DNA from: Desertibaculum subflavum
Lineage (GTDB): Bacteria > Pseudomonadota > Alphaproteobacteria > Ferrovibrionales > Ferrovibrionaceae
NCBI GenBank assembly: GCA_003576705.1
Contig: QOZS01000016.1
Coordinates: 1 to 64,000 of the forward strand
Length of the DNA: 64,000 bases
Reading direction: 5' to 3'
This document shows, one piece after another, positions 8,756 through 18,898 of this stretch (the first letter of the stretch is position 1; each line of letters begins with the position of its first letter). Below the pieces are notes generated by a model. That model did not search any database and was not told the origin of the DNA. It saw only the letters and a list, made by a program, of their open reading frames with translations. Made by a program: the position numbers and the translations under genes.

Positions 8756-10759
8756 TCAGTCGTCGCGCCAGCCGGCGCGTTTCAGGCCGGCGACGAACAT
8801 CTCGAAATCGGCCGAGTCCCGGAACGGATAGGTCAGCTCGATATAGCGCCGGCTCAGCCGGCGCTGCCAGCGGGCCAGTTCGGCCAGCGCCGCCTGGGCC
8901 TCGTCGCGCCGGCCGAGATGGCCGAGCGCGGCGATCAGCCGCTGCTGGGCGCGGATATCGCCGGGGAAGTTGCCGATGGCGCGCTGCGCGCTGCCGACCG
9001 CGCTCTCGTGCTCGCCGATCAGCATGTAGGCGAGTGCCATGTCGGACAGCAGCATGGTCATGTTGCTGCCCTGCGGATTGAGCCGGAGCGCGGCGTCGAG
9101 ATGCACCAGCGCCTCGCGCGGCGCGCCGGCGAAGATCAGGACGCAGCCCTGGAACTGATGGGCGAGCGTGGCACTCGGGTTCAGCGCCAGGGCGCGCCGC
9201 TCGGCCGCTGCGGCGGTGTCGTAGTCGCGCCGGTGCCACATCACCGAGATGCCGTGCATCGCATGGGCGAGCCAGTTGCGCTCGTCCAGGCTGACCGCGG
9301 CCTGCGCCGCCGCCAGCACCTCGCCGCTGGTATCGATCGGGTCGCGCGCCCAGACCAGCAGCGCTTCATGGTAGTTGCGCAGCGCCATCAGCGCATGCGT
9401 ATGGCTGGCGCCGGCATTGAGCGCCAGGCTGCGCTCCAGCACGCCCTTGGCCTCGGTGAAGCCTTCCGGCGTGCCCTTGTTGATCAGCGCCAGCGCCCGC
9501 AGGTTGAGGTCCCAGACGGTCAGGTCCGCTTCCGCCTTGCGCTCGGCGCGGTAGCCCTCGACGCGGGCGACTTCGGGCGCCACCTGGGTGACGATGCTCT
9601 CGGTCAGCTCGTCCTGCAGCGCGAAGACGTCGCCGATCCGGCGGTCGTAGCGCTCGGCCCAGAGCTGGTGGCCGCCGACCGCATCGACCAGCTGGGTGCT
9701 GACGCGCAGCCGCTCGCCGGAGCGGCGCACGCTGCCCAGCACGGCATAGCGGGCGCCGAGTTCGCGGCTGAAGGCGACGGCATCGCCGCCGCGCTGCTTG
9801 AAGGCGAAGGTGGAGCTGCGCGCGATGACCGGGAACCAGCGCCATTGCGACAGCGCGGTGATCAGGTCGTCGGTGATGCCGTCGGCGAAATATTCCTGCT
9901 CCGGATCGCCGCTCATGTTATCGAAGGGCAGCACGGCGACGGCCGGCCGGTTGAGCAGGATGGCGGGGCTGGCCGCCACCGCAAGGCCGGCCTCGCGCGC
10001 GGCGGCCGGGCGCGCGTCGCGCAGCTCGATCCAGGCCTTGCGCAAGGCCTGGGCGCCGGCGGCGCCGGCCTCGTCCAGCAGGCGGCTGCCGAGCCGGTAC
10101 TGCTCTTCGGCCTCGCGGCCATGACCGGCGGCGATCAGCAGGCGGATCAGCTCGATGCGGGCCGCCGCATCCTGCGGGTCGAGCCCGACCAGTCGCCGGG
10201 CATGCGGCACGGCGTGTTCGGGCTGATTCGCCTCGCGCCGGACCAGGGCCTGCAGCAGCCGGCGATGCAGCGCGGTGGCCTCCTCGCGCATCGCCACCAG
10301 CCAGGCCTGGAAGTCGTGGCAATCCGGCAGGTCGAGGCCGGCCAGCAGCTCGCCGCGGAACGCCTCGGCCGCCTTGGCCAGCGCGGCGGCCGGGGCGGCG
10401 TCGAAGCCGGTGCGGTCGAGCCCGCGGATCTCGGCCAGGTCGATCGCCGCATCGGCGGCGTCGAAGGCGACGGTGTCGCGATCGGAGACGATGCGGGTCG
10501 CCTCCACCGTCTCGCGCAGCTTGCTCAGGCTCCAGCGCAGCGCCCCGCGCGGGTCGTCCGGCACCTCCCAGAGCATGGCGGTCAGCCGCTCGCGCCGGAT
10601 CGGCCGCGCCTCCAGCGCGAGATAGGCGAGCAGGGCGCGCGTCTTCTTCGACTGCGGCAACCGCAGTTCCTCGCCCTCGCGCCAGATCGCGAGCCCGCCG
10701 AGCACCCTCAGCTCCAGCACGTCCCTCGCCCTGCCATCCGATGTGAATGGGCCGCCCAT
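8756..10759 (-). CDS. BTAD-type transcriptional regulator with TolB-like and TPR domains
   Basis: About 667 residues. An OmpR-like winged helix comes first (LELRVLGGLAIWREGEEL, then LPQSKKTRALLAYLALE and LTAMLWE). A BTAD helical domain follows (about 110-250; FRGELLAGLDLPDCHDFQAW, AEEQYRLGSRLLDE). Next is a TolB/adenylate-cyclase-associated domain (AVLPFDNMSGDPEQEYFADG, RYAVLGSVRRSG), then TPR-like helices to the end. This architecture occurs in soluble regulators often annotated as adenylate-cyclase-like, but no cyclase domain is present. Start at ATG 10759 chosen because the first domain begins soon after; 10828 is possible. Divergent from the RluA gene. Confidence 0.82.
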   Translation of the reverse strand: MGGPFTSDGRARDVLELRVLGGLAIWREGEELRLPQSKKTRALLAYLALEARPIRRERLTAMLWEVPDDPRGALRWSLSKLRETVEATRIVSDRDTVAFDAADAAIDLAEIRGLDRTGFDAAPAAALAKAAEAFRGELLAGLDLPDCHDFQAWLVAMREEATALHRRLLQALVRREANQPEHAVPHARRLVGLDPQDAAARIELIRLLIAAGHGREAEEQYRLGSRLLDEAGAAGAQALRKAWIELRDARPAAAREAGLAVAASPAILLNRPAVAVLPFDNMSGDPEQEYFADGITDDLITALSQWRWFPVIARSSTFAFKQRGGDAVAFSRELGARYAVLGSVRRSGERLRVSTQLVDAVGGHQLWAERYDRRIGDVFALQDELTESIVTQVAPEVARVEGYRAERKAEADLTVWDLNLRALALINKGTPEGFTEAKGVLERSLALNAGASHTHALMALRNYHEALLVWARDPIDTSGEVLAAAQAAVSLDERNWLAHAMHGISVMWHRRDYDTAAAAERRALALNPSATLAHQFQGCVLIFAGAPREALVHLDAALRLNPQGSNMTMLLSDMALAYMLIGEHESAVGSAQRAIGNFPGDIRAQQRLIAALGHLGRRDEAQAALAELARWQRRLSRRYIELTYPFRDSADFEMFVAGLKRAGWRDD

Positions 10760-10836
10760 CGGCCGCCCGGGCCCAGTGTAACCAATTCGGGGCGTCGCAT
10801 GCATCCTCGGTGCCACTATCTGGCACAATCACGGGC

Positions 10837-11586
10837 ATGATGAACCGGCATGCTTCCGACGACCTGGCCGACCGCGTGCTGTATCGGGACGCCCAGATCC
10901 TGGTGATCGACAAGCCGGCCGGTGTGGCGGTGCATCGCGGCCCCGGCGGCGGCCCCAACCTGGAAGCCGCGCTCGACCTGTTGCGCTTCGGTTACAAGGA
11001 GCGGCCGGAGCTCGGCCACCGGCTCGACCGCGACACCTCGGGCTGCCTGGCGCTGGGGCGCAACCGCAAGGGCCTGGCCCGCCTCGGCGCCCTGTTCCGC
11101 GAGGGGCGGGCGGAAAAGACCTACTGGGCGGTGGTGGCCGGTGCCCCACCAGAGGACCAGGGCCGGATCGACCGGCCGCTGCGCAAGGTCACCCGCAAGG
11201 AAGGCTGGCACGTCGCGGTCGATCCCAAGGGCCAGGCGGCGGCGACCAGCTGGCAGGTGCTGGGCCGGGGCGAGGGGATGTGCTGGGTGGAGTTCCGCCC
11301 CGAGAGCGGGCGCACCCACCAGATCCGGGTCCACGCGGCGGCGCTCGGCTGCCCGGTCCTAGGCGACCGGCAATACGGCCGGCCGGGCGAGGTCTGGTCG
11401 CGCGGCCCGCTGATGCTGCATGCCCGCCGCCTCGTCCTGCCGCTCCGGGAAGGAATCCCGCCCGTCGACGTGACAGCGCCGCCGCCTGCGCACATGCGCT
11501 CGGCACTGAAGGCCTGCGGCTGGAACCAAATGAATACCACCACGGAGAACACAAAGACCACGGAGGCACACGGAGAAAAGGGATAG
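10837..11586 (+). CDS. RluA-family pseudouridine synthase
   Basis: 249 residues that convert uridine to pseudouridine in rRNA or tRNA. The catalytic aspartate is Asp64 in HRLDRDTSG; other motifs are IDKPAGVAVH, EKTYWAVVAG and SGRTHQIRVHAA with GDRQYG. No S4 domain, so a short RluA/TruC-like form. The last 21 or so residues (from about WNQMNTTTEN) are encoded by an inverted repeat that flanks the gene end, giving a charged tail foreign to the family. ATG at 10837 is followed at once by a second ATG. Confidence 0.88.
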   Translation: MMNRHASDDLADRVLYRDAQILVIDKPAGVAVHRGPGGGPNLEAALDLLRFGYKERPELGHRLDRDTSGCLALGRNRKGLARLGALFREGRAEKTYWAVVAGAPPEDQGRIDRPLRKVTRKEGWHVAVDPKGQAAATSWQVLGRGEGMCWVEFRPESGRTHQIRVHAAALGCPVLGDRQYGRPGEVWSRGPLMLHARRLVLPLREGIPPVDVTAPPPAHMRSALKACGWNQMNTTTENTKTTEAHGEKG

Positions 11587-11650
11587 AGGCGCGAAGCGCC
11601 TCAAAGAAGAATCTCCGCGTGCCTCCGTGTCCCCCGTGCTCTCCGTGTTG
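11536..11650. repeat. CCACGGAG-type inverted repeat with inner hairpin
   Basis: Left arm 11536-11579 (CACGGAGAACACAAAGACC and CACGGAGGCACACGGAGA) is matched on the other strand by 11612-11650, which reads in reverse as CACGGAGAGCACGGGGGACA followed by CGGAGGCACGCGGAGA. Between them a perfect 7-bp hairpin GAGGCGC-GAA-GCGCCTC occupies 11586-11602. The element lies between the convergent RluA and MATE genes and its left arm supplies the end of the RluA reading frame. Repeats with this CACGGAG motif recur in many unrelated bacterial genomes. Confidence 0.85.
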
Positions 11651-11658
11651 AAGTGTTA

Positions 11659-13050
11659 TCAGCGCATCCGCCGGATCCAGCGGCGGAGCATGAGGAGCGA
11701 GACGAGGCCGATGCCGAGGGCGAGGCCGATCCAGATGCCGAGCCCGCCCAGCCCGCCCCAGAAGGCGAGCGCGGCGCCGAGTGGCAGGCCGATGATCCAG
11801 TAGCCGATGCCGGCATAGATCATCGGCAGGCGGGTGTCCTTCAGGCCGCGCAGCGCGCCGGCGGCGGTCACCTGCAGGCCGTCGACCAGCTGGAACAGGC
11901 CGGCGACGGCCAGGAACACGGTCGCGTGCGCGACCACCGTCGCCGCCTGCGGCCCGTCGGTATCCAGGAAGGCCCGGATGAAGGGGCCGGGCATGCCGAT
12001 CAGCAGCGCCGCCATGCCGGCCATGAAGCCGGTGCCGAGCGCGATGCCGACCCAGCCGGCGCGCACCTGCCCCGGCCGGTCGCCGCCGCCGACGGCGAGC
12101 CCGACCCTGACCGTGGTCGCCTGGGCGATGCCCATCGGCACCATGAAGGTGATGGAGGCGATCTGGATGGCGATGGCATGCGCGGCCAGCTGGTCGACAT
12201 CGATCAGGCCCATGATGAACACCGCGGCGTTGAACACGCCGACCTCGAACAGCAGTGCGCCGGCGATCGGCCCGCCGATGCGGGCGAGCTCGGCCAGGCG
12301 CGGCCAGTCGGGCCGCCAGAACCGGCCGGCCAGGTGATGGCGGCGAAAGCGGCGCTCGCAGGCGATGAAGGCCGCGAGCGCCAGGAACATGAAGGTCTCG
12401 GCGACGGTGCCGGCGATGCCGGCGCCGACCAGGCCGAGCTCGGGCAGGCCGAGCCGGCCGAAGATCAGCGCCCAGCCCAGCACCGCGTTGATCGCGATGC
12501 TGAGCAGGCTGACGACCAGCGCAGCGCGCGGCCGCTCGCGCGCCGAGACGAAGGCGCGCAGCACCATGTACCAGAGGAAGGGCAATATGCCCCACTGCAT
12601 GCCGCGCATGTAGTCGCCGGCGCCGGCCGCCATCGCCGGCGCCTGGCCCATGGCGAGGAAGATCGCCTCCGTGTGCCAGAGCACGACCCAGGCCACCAGG
12701 GCGATCGCGGTGGTCAGCCACAGGCCCTGGCGCACGGTGCGGCGCAGATCGCGCACCACATGCCGGCCGCGGCCGACCGCCTGCGCCAGCATCGGCGAGG
12801 TGCCGGCGGCGATGCCGATGCCGACCATGGCGAAGGCAAAGAACAGGTTCATGCCCAGCACACCGGCCGCCATCGCCGGCGGCGAATACCAGCCGAGCAG
12901 GATCACCTCGGTGGTGCCGATCGCCATCTGCGCCAGGTTGGTGGCGACGATCGGCCAGGCGAGCGCCAGCGTGGCGCGCGTTTCCGCGCGCCAGGGACGC
13001 GTCTCGCTGTGGGCCGCGCGCGGCCGGCTGAGTTCGGCGCTTACCTGCAT
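11659..13050 (-). CDS. MATE family efflux transporter (NorM-like)
   Basis: 463 residues, about twelve membrane helices in two homologous halves. Motifs typical of MATE exporters include LAWPIVATNLAQMAIGTTEV in helix 1, ARIGGPIAGALLFEVGVF at the start of the second half and LVDGLQVTAAGALRGLKDTR near the end. Such antiporters expel cationic drugs and metabolites using Na+ or H+. The downstream repeat separates it from RluA. The LysE exporter follows 48 nt upstream on the same strand, so the two may be co-expressed. Confidence 0.9.
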   Translation of the reverse strand: MQVSAELSRPRAAHSETRPWRAETRATLALAWPIVATNLAQMAIGTTEVILLGWYSPPAMAAGVLGMNLFFAFAMVGIGIAAGTSPMLAQAVGRGRHVVRDLRRTVRQGLWLTTAIALVAWVVLWHTEAIFLAMGQAPAMAAGAGDYMRGMQWGILPFLWYMVLRAFVSARERPRAALVVSLLSIAINAVLGWALIFGRLGLPELGLVGAGIAGTVAETFMFLALAAFIACERRFRRHHLAGRFWRPDWPRLAELARIGGPIAGALLFEVGVFNAAVFIMGLIDVDQLAAHAIAIQIASITFMVPMGIAQATTVRVGLAVGGGDRPGQVRAGWVGIALGTGFMAGMAALLIGMPGPFIRAFLDTDGPQAATVVAHATVFLAVAGLFQLVDGLQVTAAGALRGLKDTRLPMIYAGIGYWIIGLPLGAALAFWGGLGGLGIWIGLALGIGLVSLLMLRRWIRRMR

Positions 13051-13098
13051 GGGGCGCCCCTCTTAGAGAGGGAGGCGCCAAGAAGCCAGCGCGTCGGC

Positions 13099-13728
13099 TC
13101 AGGCCCGCTGGTCCAGCGCGAGTTTGGCCCCGAAGGCGAGGAACAGGCCGCCGGTCGCGCGGTCGAGCCACAGGGTCACCGCCGGCCGGCGCAGCCAGGC
13201 GGCGAGCGGCCGGGTCGCGGCGATCAGCAGGGTGAACCAGAGGATGCCTTCGACGTCGTGGATCAGCACGAGCGCCGCGCCGAACAGGAACACGTTGGCG
13301 TCGGCCGGGATGAACTGCGGCATGAAGGTCACGTAGAACAGGCCGGCCTTGGGGTTCAGCAGGTTGGTCATCAGCCCGCGGCCGAACCAGGCCCAGGCGG
13401 AGCCGCCGCGCGGCGCGGCAGAGCTTGCTGCTGCGTCGGCCGCCGCGCGCGGCCCGAAGATCAGCTTGAGGCCGAGCCAGCCGAGGTACAGGGCGCCGGC
13501 CATCTGCAACGCGCGATAGGCAAGCTCGGAGGCCAGCAGCACGACGCCGAGCCCCGCCACCGCCAGCATGCCCCAGACGAAACAGCCCGCCCCGATGCCG
13601 AGCGCCGCGGCATAGGCGCGCCTCGGCCCTTCGACCGCGGCGGTGCGCAGCACCAGCGCGGTGTCGAGCCCGGGCGCCATGGTCAACAGCGCGGCGGCGA
13701 CGGTGAAGGCGAGGAGCGAGGCGAGCAT
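13099..13728 (-). CDS. LysE/RhtB family exporter
   Basis: 209 residues with six hydrophobic segments. The start region PGLDTALVLRTAAVEGPRRAYAAALGIGAGCF is the hallmark of LysE/RhtB amino-acid exporters, and WFGRGLMTNLLNPKAGLFYVTFMPQFI is the conserved middle. The usual N-terminal GPN/GPD is PGLD here, a minor variant. Substrate unknown; homologues export basic or hydroxylated amino acids and homoserine lactones. A perfect palindrome lies 24 nt upstream of its ATG and could be its operator. Confidence 0.88.
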   Translation of the reverse strand: MLASLLAFTVAAALLTMAPGLDTALVLRTAAVEGPRRAYAAALGIGAGCFVWGMLAVAGLGVVLLASELAYRALQMAGALYLGWLGLKLIFGPRAAADAAASSAAPRGGSAWAWFGRGLMTNLLNPKAGLFYVTFMPQFIPADANVFLFGAALVLIHDVEGILWFTLLIAATRPLAAWLRRPAVTLWLDRATGGLFLAFGAKLALDQRA

Positions 13729-13751
13729 GGTCCGGCTGTGGTGAAGTCCAG

Positions 13752-13765
13752 TTGCCTATAGGCAA
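13752..13765. promoter_or_regulatory. Perfect 14-bp palindrome upstream of lysE-type gene
   Basis: TTGCCTATAGGCAA is a perfect dyad in the 227-nt region before the LysE-type exporter. Its centre contains TATAGG, which could serve as a -10 element on the minus strand, so a regulator bound here would occlude transcription. The rest of this gap (13766-13955) shows no supported gene. Confidence 0.4.
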
Positions 13766-13955
13766 AAAAATCGATTCGTGCTGCCCTGCTGCCCGAATTC
13801 GGAACTCGGTTCCGCGGAGGGGCGAGGCCTATGAGTCTGGCGCCCGTCATGCTGTTCGCCCGCAGCATGCCGGTGGCCTTCCGCGCCGCGACGGCCGCGA
13901 TTCCGATGGCAATTTCTGGGTCTCTCGGACCGACGATGAGTGCCGCGGCGCGTAT

Positions 13956-14507
13956 TCAGGGGCTCAGCATGAAATCGAAGCTTGCTTCCTTGCCGTCACG
14001 GGCGTCGGCGACGCGCATCAGAAGCTCCGGACGGAACAGGCCGTCGCGACGGTTGCCAGGTTCGTCCGGGAAATAGAGCTGGGTGGTCATGCGCGGTCCG
14101 TCGGGGCGGCCCACCTTGACATGCAGGTGGCGAGTACGGCCGGGATAGAGGCCAGGCACCACCGTTTCCAGCCGAAAGCGGCCTTCGCCGTCGGCGCGCT
14201 GCCAGCCGCGCAAGGCCCAGCCCTGGTTGTCGTAGCGGCCGGCCTCGTCGGCCTGCCAGAAATCGAGCAGGGCGCCGGGCACCGGCCGGCAATCGGCGCC
14301 GGTCACCTGGCCGGAGAGGACCAGCCGCTTGCCGCCTTCGTGGCCGACCAGCATCTGCCGCTCCGGCGCGCCGGCCTTGTAGTAGGGGCCTGCCGTTTCC
14401 GCCGGCGTCGGCCGGGGATCGCAGGCGGCGAGCGCGGCGCGCGACAGGGTCAGGACCGCCGGCGCGGCGATGATCAGGGCGGCGCGGCGGGTCAACAGGC
14501 GGCTCAT
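13956..14507 (-). CDS. Intradiol ring-cleavage dioxygenase, exported form
   Basis: 183 residues. The N-terminus MSRLLTRRAALIIAAPAVL has a Tat-like twin arginine followed by a hydrophobic stretch and a probable AxA cleavage site near residue 28. The mature chain has the intradiol beta-sandwich motifs: TAGPYYKAG (first Tyr ligand), DFWQADEAGRYDNQG (second Tyr), and RTRHLHVKVG (two His ligands of Fe3+), plus TTQLYFPDEP. Known cytoplasmic members cleave catechol or protocatechuate; short secreted ones are less studied. No pathway partners are adjacent. Start at ATG 14507. Confidence 0.82.
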   Translation of the reverse strand: MSRLLTRRAALIIAAPAVLTLSRAALAACDPRPTPAETAGPYYKAGAPERQMLVGHEGGKRLVLSGQVTGADCRPVPGALLDFWQADEAGRYDNQGWALRGWQRADGEGRFRLETVVPGLYPGRTRHLHVKVGRPDGPRMTTQLYFPDEPGNRRDGLFRPELLMRVADARDGKEASFDFMLSP

Positions 14508-14666
14508 GCGGGGGACTCCGGAACGATCGGCACGACGTCCTTTCCACGGCCCAGGCCGGATCGCCCTGCGGCGCGATCTGTCACATTCCGCCGGTCGGTG
14601 GCCTGCTAGACTGGACAACTGCTGATCGGCGCCGACGGCCGGCCGGTATGGGGGAAGGTGGGGCAC

Positions 14667-15545
14667 ATGTCGAACCAGTTCAATCGCGCGGCCGCGGCGG
14701 CCGCCGTGCTGTGCATGGCTGCGGCCGTCACGATCGGCGCGGGCCCCGCCTCGGCGGCACCGCACACGGTGGACGGGATCAGCATGGAATTGCCGATGCC
14801 GCCGGGCTTCTGCGAGCTGACGCGCGAGCATCCTTACGACCGCGCGCTGCACGAGCAGCAGGACCGGATGCAGAGCGCGCACAATCAGGTGATCGCCATC
14901 TTCGCGCCCTGCGGCGAGATCGAAACCATGCGCCAGGGCATGCCGGCCAGCCGGCATGGCATGTGGCTGCTCAGCGCGCCGAACGGGCAGGTGGTGCGCG
15001 TGCCGGCCAACCAGCGGCGGAGCGCTTTCCTCGACGAGGTGGCAGCGGCCTTGCCCAAGGTCGAATCCGGCAAGCTTGCCGCGGAAATGGGACAGCGGGC
15101 GCGCCGCGAGCAGCTCGATCTCAGCCTGCAGAAGATCGGCGTGATCGACCGCAACGACGACGCGGTCTATCTGGGCATCCTCGCCAGCGTCGCGGTGGCC
15201 GGCGCGGATCCGCGCCACTCCGCCGGCGTCGTCGCCATCACCACGATCCGTCAGCGCGGCCTGACCTTCAATCTCTATGGCGAGTATGGCGGGCAGGGCA
15301 CTTATGACGAACTGCTGGCACAGACCAAGCAGGTGATGGTGGCGCTGGTGGCGGCCAATGCCACGCCGGTCGCGCGGGATGGCGACTTGCCGGCCGGCAT
15401 GCGCGCACTGGAGACCGGCGCCGCGGCCTCGGACGACCTGATCGACTGGCAGCGCCTGCTGATCAAGGGCGCCATCGGTGCCGCCATTGCCGGCGCGCTG
15501 GCCGGTGGCGTCGCCTTGTGGCGAATGCTGCGCCGGCCGGCCTGA
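14667..15545 (+). CDS. Exported protein of unknown function with C-terminal membrane anchor
   Basis: 292 residues. A Sec signal peptide (about 1-31, ending ASAAP) precedes a soluble domain that reads [20 protein letters not shown], and a single hydrophobic helix near the C-terminus ([20 protein letters not shown]) is followed by a basic tail, so the protein is probably anchored with its domain in the periplasm. No enzyme motif is recognised. GTG at 14658 is an alternative start; ATG at 14667 is preceded by purine-rich sequence. It is divergent from the dioxygenase gene. Confidence 0.65.
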   Translation: MSNQFNRAAAAAAVLCMAAAVTIGAGPASAAPHTVDGISMELPMPPGFCELTREHPYDRALHEQQDRMQSAHNQVIAIFAPCGEIETMRQGMPASRHGMWLLSAPNGQVVRVPANQRRSAFLDEVAAALPKVESGKLAAEMGQRARREQLDLSLQKIGVIDRNDDAVYLGILASVAVAGADPRHSAGVVAITTIRQRGLTFNLYGEYGGQGTYDELLAQTKQVMVALVAANATPVARDGDLPAGMRALETGAAASDDLIDWQRLLIKGAIGAAIAGALAGGVALWRMLRRPA

Positions 15546-15578
15546 TCGTTTGCGCGGCGCAACCGGGCCGAGGCCGGG

Positions 15579-16781
<1,203 letters not shown>

Positions 16782-16879
16782 GGTTGTCTCCTCCGAAGGG
16801 ATGGGTCTTTGGCGGCAGCCTACCGCCCTGGCCGGCCGATGGGTACAACAGCCGGCGGATAATTCGGGAGGAAGCGTCC

Positions 16880-17641
16880 ATGTCGAAAGTGCTGGTCGAG
16901 CGCAAAGGGCCGATTACCACCGTCGTCATCAACCGCCCCGAGGCGCGCAATGCCTGCGACCAGGAAACGCTCGCGCTGCTGTGGGACGCGTTCCAGGACT
17001 TCGACGCCGATCCGGCGCAGAGCGTCGCGGTGCTGACCGGCGCGGGCGGTGCCTTCTGCGCCGGCGCGGACTTGAAGGAGCTCTCGACGGGTGTCGGCAT
17101 CGGCTTCGCCTGGGCCGGGCCGGATCGCGGCCTGACACGGCGCCAGCCCTCGAAACCGGTGATCGCCGCCGTCGAAGGCCATGCGGTAGCGGCGGGCCTC
17201 GCGCTCGCCATCTGGGCCGATCTCCGTGTCGTGGACGAGAGCGCGGTGTTCGGCGTGTTCTGCCGCCGCTTCGGCGCGCCGATGACCAACGGCGCCGCGG
17301 TGCGCCTGCCGCGCCTGATCGGCCAAAGCCGCGCGCTCGACATGTTCCTGACCGGCCGTCCGGTCGCTGCCAAGGAGGCCTACGAGATCGGCCTCGCCAA
17401 CCGCCTGGTGCTGAAGGGCACGGCACGTGTCGCCGCCGAACAGCTCGCAGCTGAGCTCGCCGCGTTCCCGCAAGTCTGTATGCGCTCCGACCGCGAGGCG
17501 ATGCTGCGGCAATGGGATCTGGCGGAGGAGGATGCGATCCGTCTCGAGGTCGAGCTCGGCCAGGAGGCTTTCCGCGCCGAGACCCAGGCCGGCGCCGGCC
17601 GCTTCGCCGGCGGCACGGGGCGCCACGGTGTGTTCAGATGA
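16880..17641 (+). CDS. Enoyl-CoA hydratase/isomerase family protein
   Basis: 253 residues, crotonase fold. It begins VLVERKGPITTVVINRPEARNA, has the oxyanion-hole segments GAFCAGADLKE and KPVIAAVEGHAVAAGLALA, and the RLPRLIGQSRALDMFLTGRPV motif after the usual active-site loop. In the second hole the common GGG is AAGL, as in a branch whose exact reaction varies. Start ATG 16880 follows GGGAGGAAGCGTCC. The stop overlaps the stop of the opposite CoA-transferase by 8 nt, which suggests a tight acyl-CoA locus. Confidence 0.87.
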   Translation: MSKVLVERKGPITTVVINRPEARNACDQETLALLWDAFQDFDADPAQSVAVLTGAGGAFCAGADLKELSTGVGIGFAWAGPDRGLTRRQPSKPVIAAVEGHAVAAGLALAIWADLRVVDESAVFGVFCRRFGAPMTNGAAVRLPRLIGQSRALDMFLTGRPVAAKEAYEIGLANRLVLKGTARVAAEQLAAELAAFPQVCMRSDREAMLRQWDLAEEDAIRLEVELGQEAFRAETQAGAGRFAGGTGRHGVFR

Positions 17642-18839
17642 TGCCCTGATCCTTCAGCCGCGCGATCTCCGCCGCGTCGAGGCCGAGGCGGGACCAGATC
17701 TCGGCGTTGTGAGCGCCTTTGTCGGGGCCGGCCCAGCGCATGCGGCCGGGCGTGGCGGAAAGCTTCGGCACGACGTCGACCATCGCTACCCTGCCGAGCC
17801 GCGCATCGTCCCATTCGACCAGGTTGCGGGCGCGGATATGCGGGTCCTGGATCAGGTCCTTGGCGTCGTTGAGGCGCGCGGCGGGGATGCCGGCGGCTTC
17901 GAGTTTCGTTATCAGCTCGGCGGCGTCGTGGCCGAGGCACCATTGCTCGACCAGCGCCTCCACCTTGTCGCCGGCCTGGCGGCGGCCCTCGGCCGACTTG
18001 AACGCAGGATCGAGCGCCGCGCCCCCGATCAGACGGCTCAGCTTCGCCCACAGCGCATCGGTGCCGGCATGGGCGACGACGAAGCGGCCGTCGCGCGTCG
18101 CGTATTGTCCGGCCGGCACCACGCCCGGATTGCGGTTGCCGGTCCGTCCGCGGATCTGGCCGAGCTGCTGGTAGATCGTCAGCATGCTCTCCGATGAGCG
18201 CAGGATCGGGTCGTAGAGCGCGAGATCGATCTCCTGCCCCGGCCCGCCATGCACGTCGCGGTGATAGAGCGCCATCATCACCGCAAAGGCGCCGTAGGAC
18301 GCGGCCAGGAAATCGGCCAGCGCGAAGCTCTGCCTGACCGGCGGCCGGTCGGCATAGCCGGAGCTGCCGGTGAGGCCAGCAAAGGCGGACGCGACACGGT
18401 CGAAGGCGCCTTTGTGCGCGTAGGGGCCGGTCTGGCCGTAGCCCGAGATGCGGAGCACGACCAGCCGCGGGTTGATCGCCTTGAGCGCCTCGCGGCCGAG
18501 GTCCCATTTGTCCAGCGTGCCGGGGCGAAAATTCTCCACCAGCACATCGGCATCCTTGAGCAGGCGCTGCAGCAGCTTCTGGCCCTCGGGGTGGCGCAGG
18601 TCGAGCGTGACGGACTTTTTATTGCGGGCCTCCTGCAGCCAGGCGAGCGGCACGCCGTTCTTCTGAGCGCCGAACTGGCGCAGCAGGTCACCGGTCTTGG
18701 GCTCCTCGACCTTGATCACCTCGGCACCGAATTCGGCCAGCAAGGTCGCCGCCACCGGCGCGCCCAGCACGGTCGCGATGTCGATCACCCGGATGCCTTC
18801 CAGCGCCTGCGGCCCCGCCTCTTCTGTCGCTTTCGTCAT
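17634..18839 (-). CDS. Class III (CaiB/BaiF) CoA-transferase
   Basis: 401 residues. Family III CoA-transferase motifs: IRVIDIATVLGAPVAATLLAEFGAEVIKVEEPKTGD at the start, LDLRHPEGQKLLQRLLKDADVLVENFRPG, and SFALADFLAASYGAFAVM, whose Asp is the expected covalent catalytic residue. It moves CoA between an acyl-CoA donor and an organic acid. ATG at 18839 is preceded by GGAGGACACG, a better start than 18854. Divergent from the AAC(3)-like gene by 59 nt. Confidence 0.9.
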   Translation of the reverse strand: MTKATEEAGPQALEGIRVIDIATVLGAPVAATLLAEFGAEVIKVEEPKTGDLLRQFGAQKNGVPLAWLQEARNKKSVTLDLRHPEGQKLLQRLLKDADVLVENFRPGTLDKWDLGREALKAINPRLVVLRISGYGQTGPYAHKGAFDRVASAFAGLTGSSGYADRPPVRQSFALADFLAASYGAFAVMMALYHRDVHGGPGQEIDLALYDPILRSSESMLTIYQQLGQIRGRTGNRNPGVVPAGQYATRDGRFVVAHAGTDALWAKLSRLIGGAALDPAFKSAEGRRQAGDKVEALVEQWCLGHDAAELITKLEAAGIPAARLNDAKDLIQDPHIRARNLVEWDDARLGRVAMVDVVPKLSATPGRMRWAGPDKGAHNAEIWSRLGLDAAEIARLKDQGII

Positions 18840-18898
18840 CGTGTCCTCCCGCATTCTCGTCTGTCAGGATATCGACAAGGCGGCGGGAGGCGAGCGCC

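Noticed and set aside
8591..10840. A 749-residue open frame on the plus strand
   Set aside because: Antisense shadow of the BTAD regulator, which has clear domain motifs on the minus strand.
11586..11602. Intrinsic terminator after the RluA gene
   Set aside because: The 7-bp hairpin is perfect but no T-run follows on the plus strand; it is better described as part of the repeat.
11189..13765. An 858-residue open frame on the minus strand
   Set aside because: Out-of-frame shadow over MATE, LysE and the RluA end; low-complexity Arg/Pro-rich sequence.
13831..14076. An 81-residue plus-strand frame beside the intradiol dioxygenase
   Set aside because: Its second half is antisense to the dioxygenase, and composition is not gene-like.
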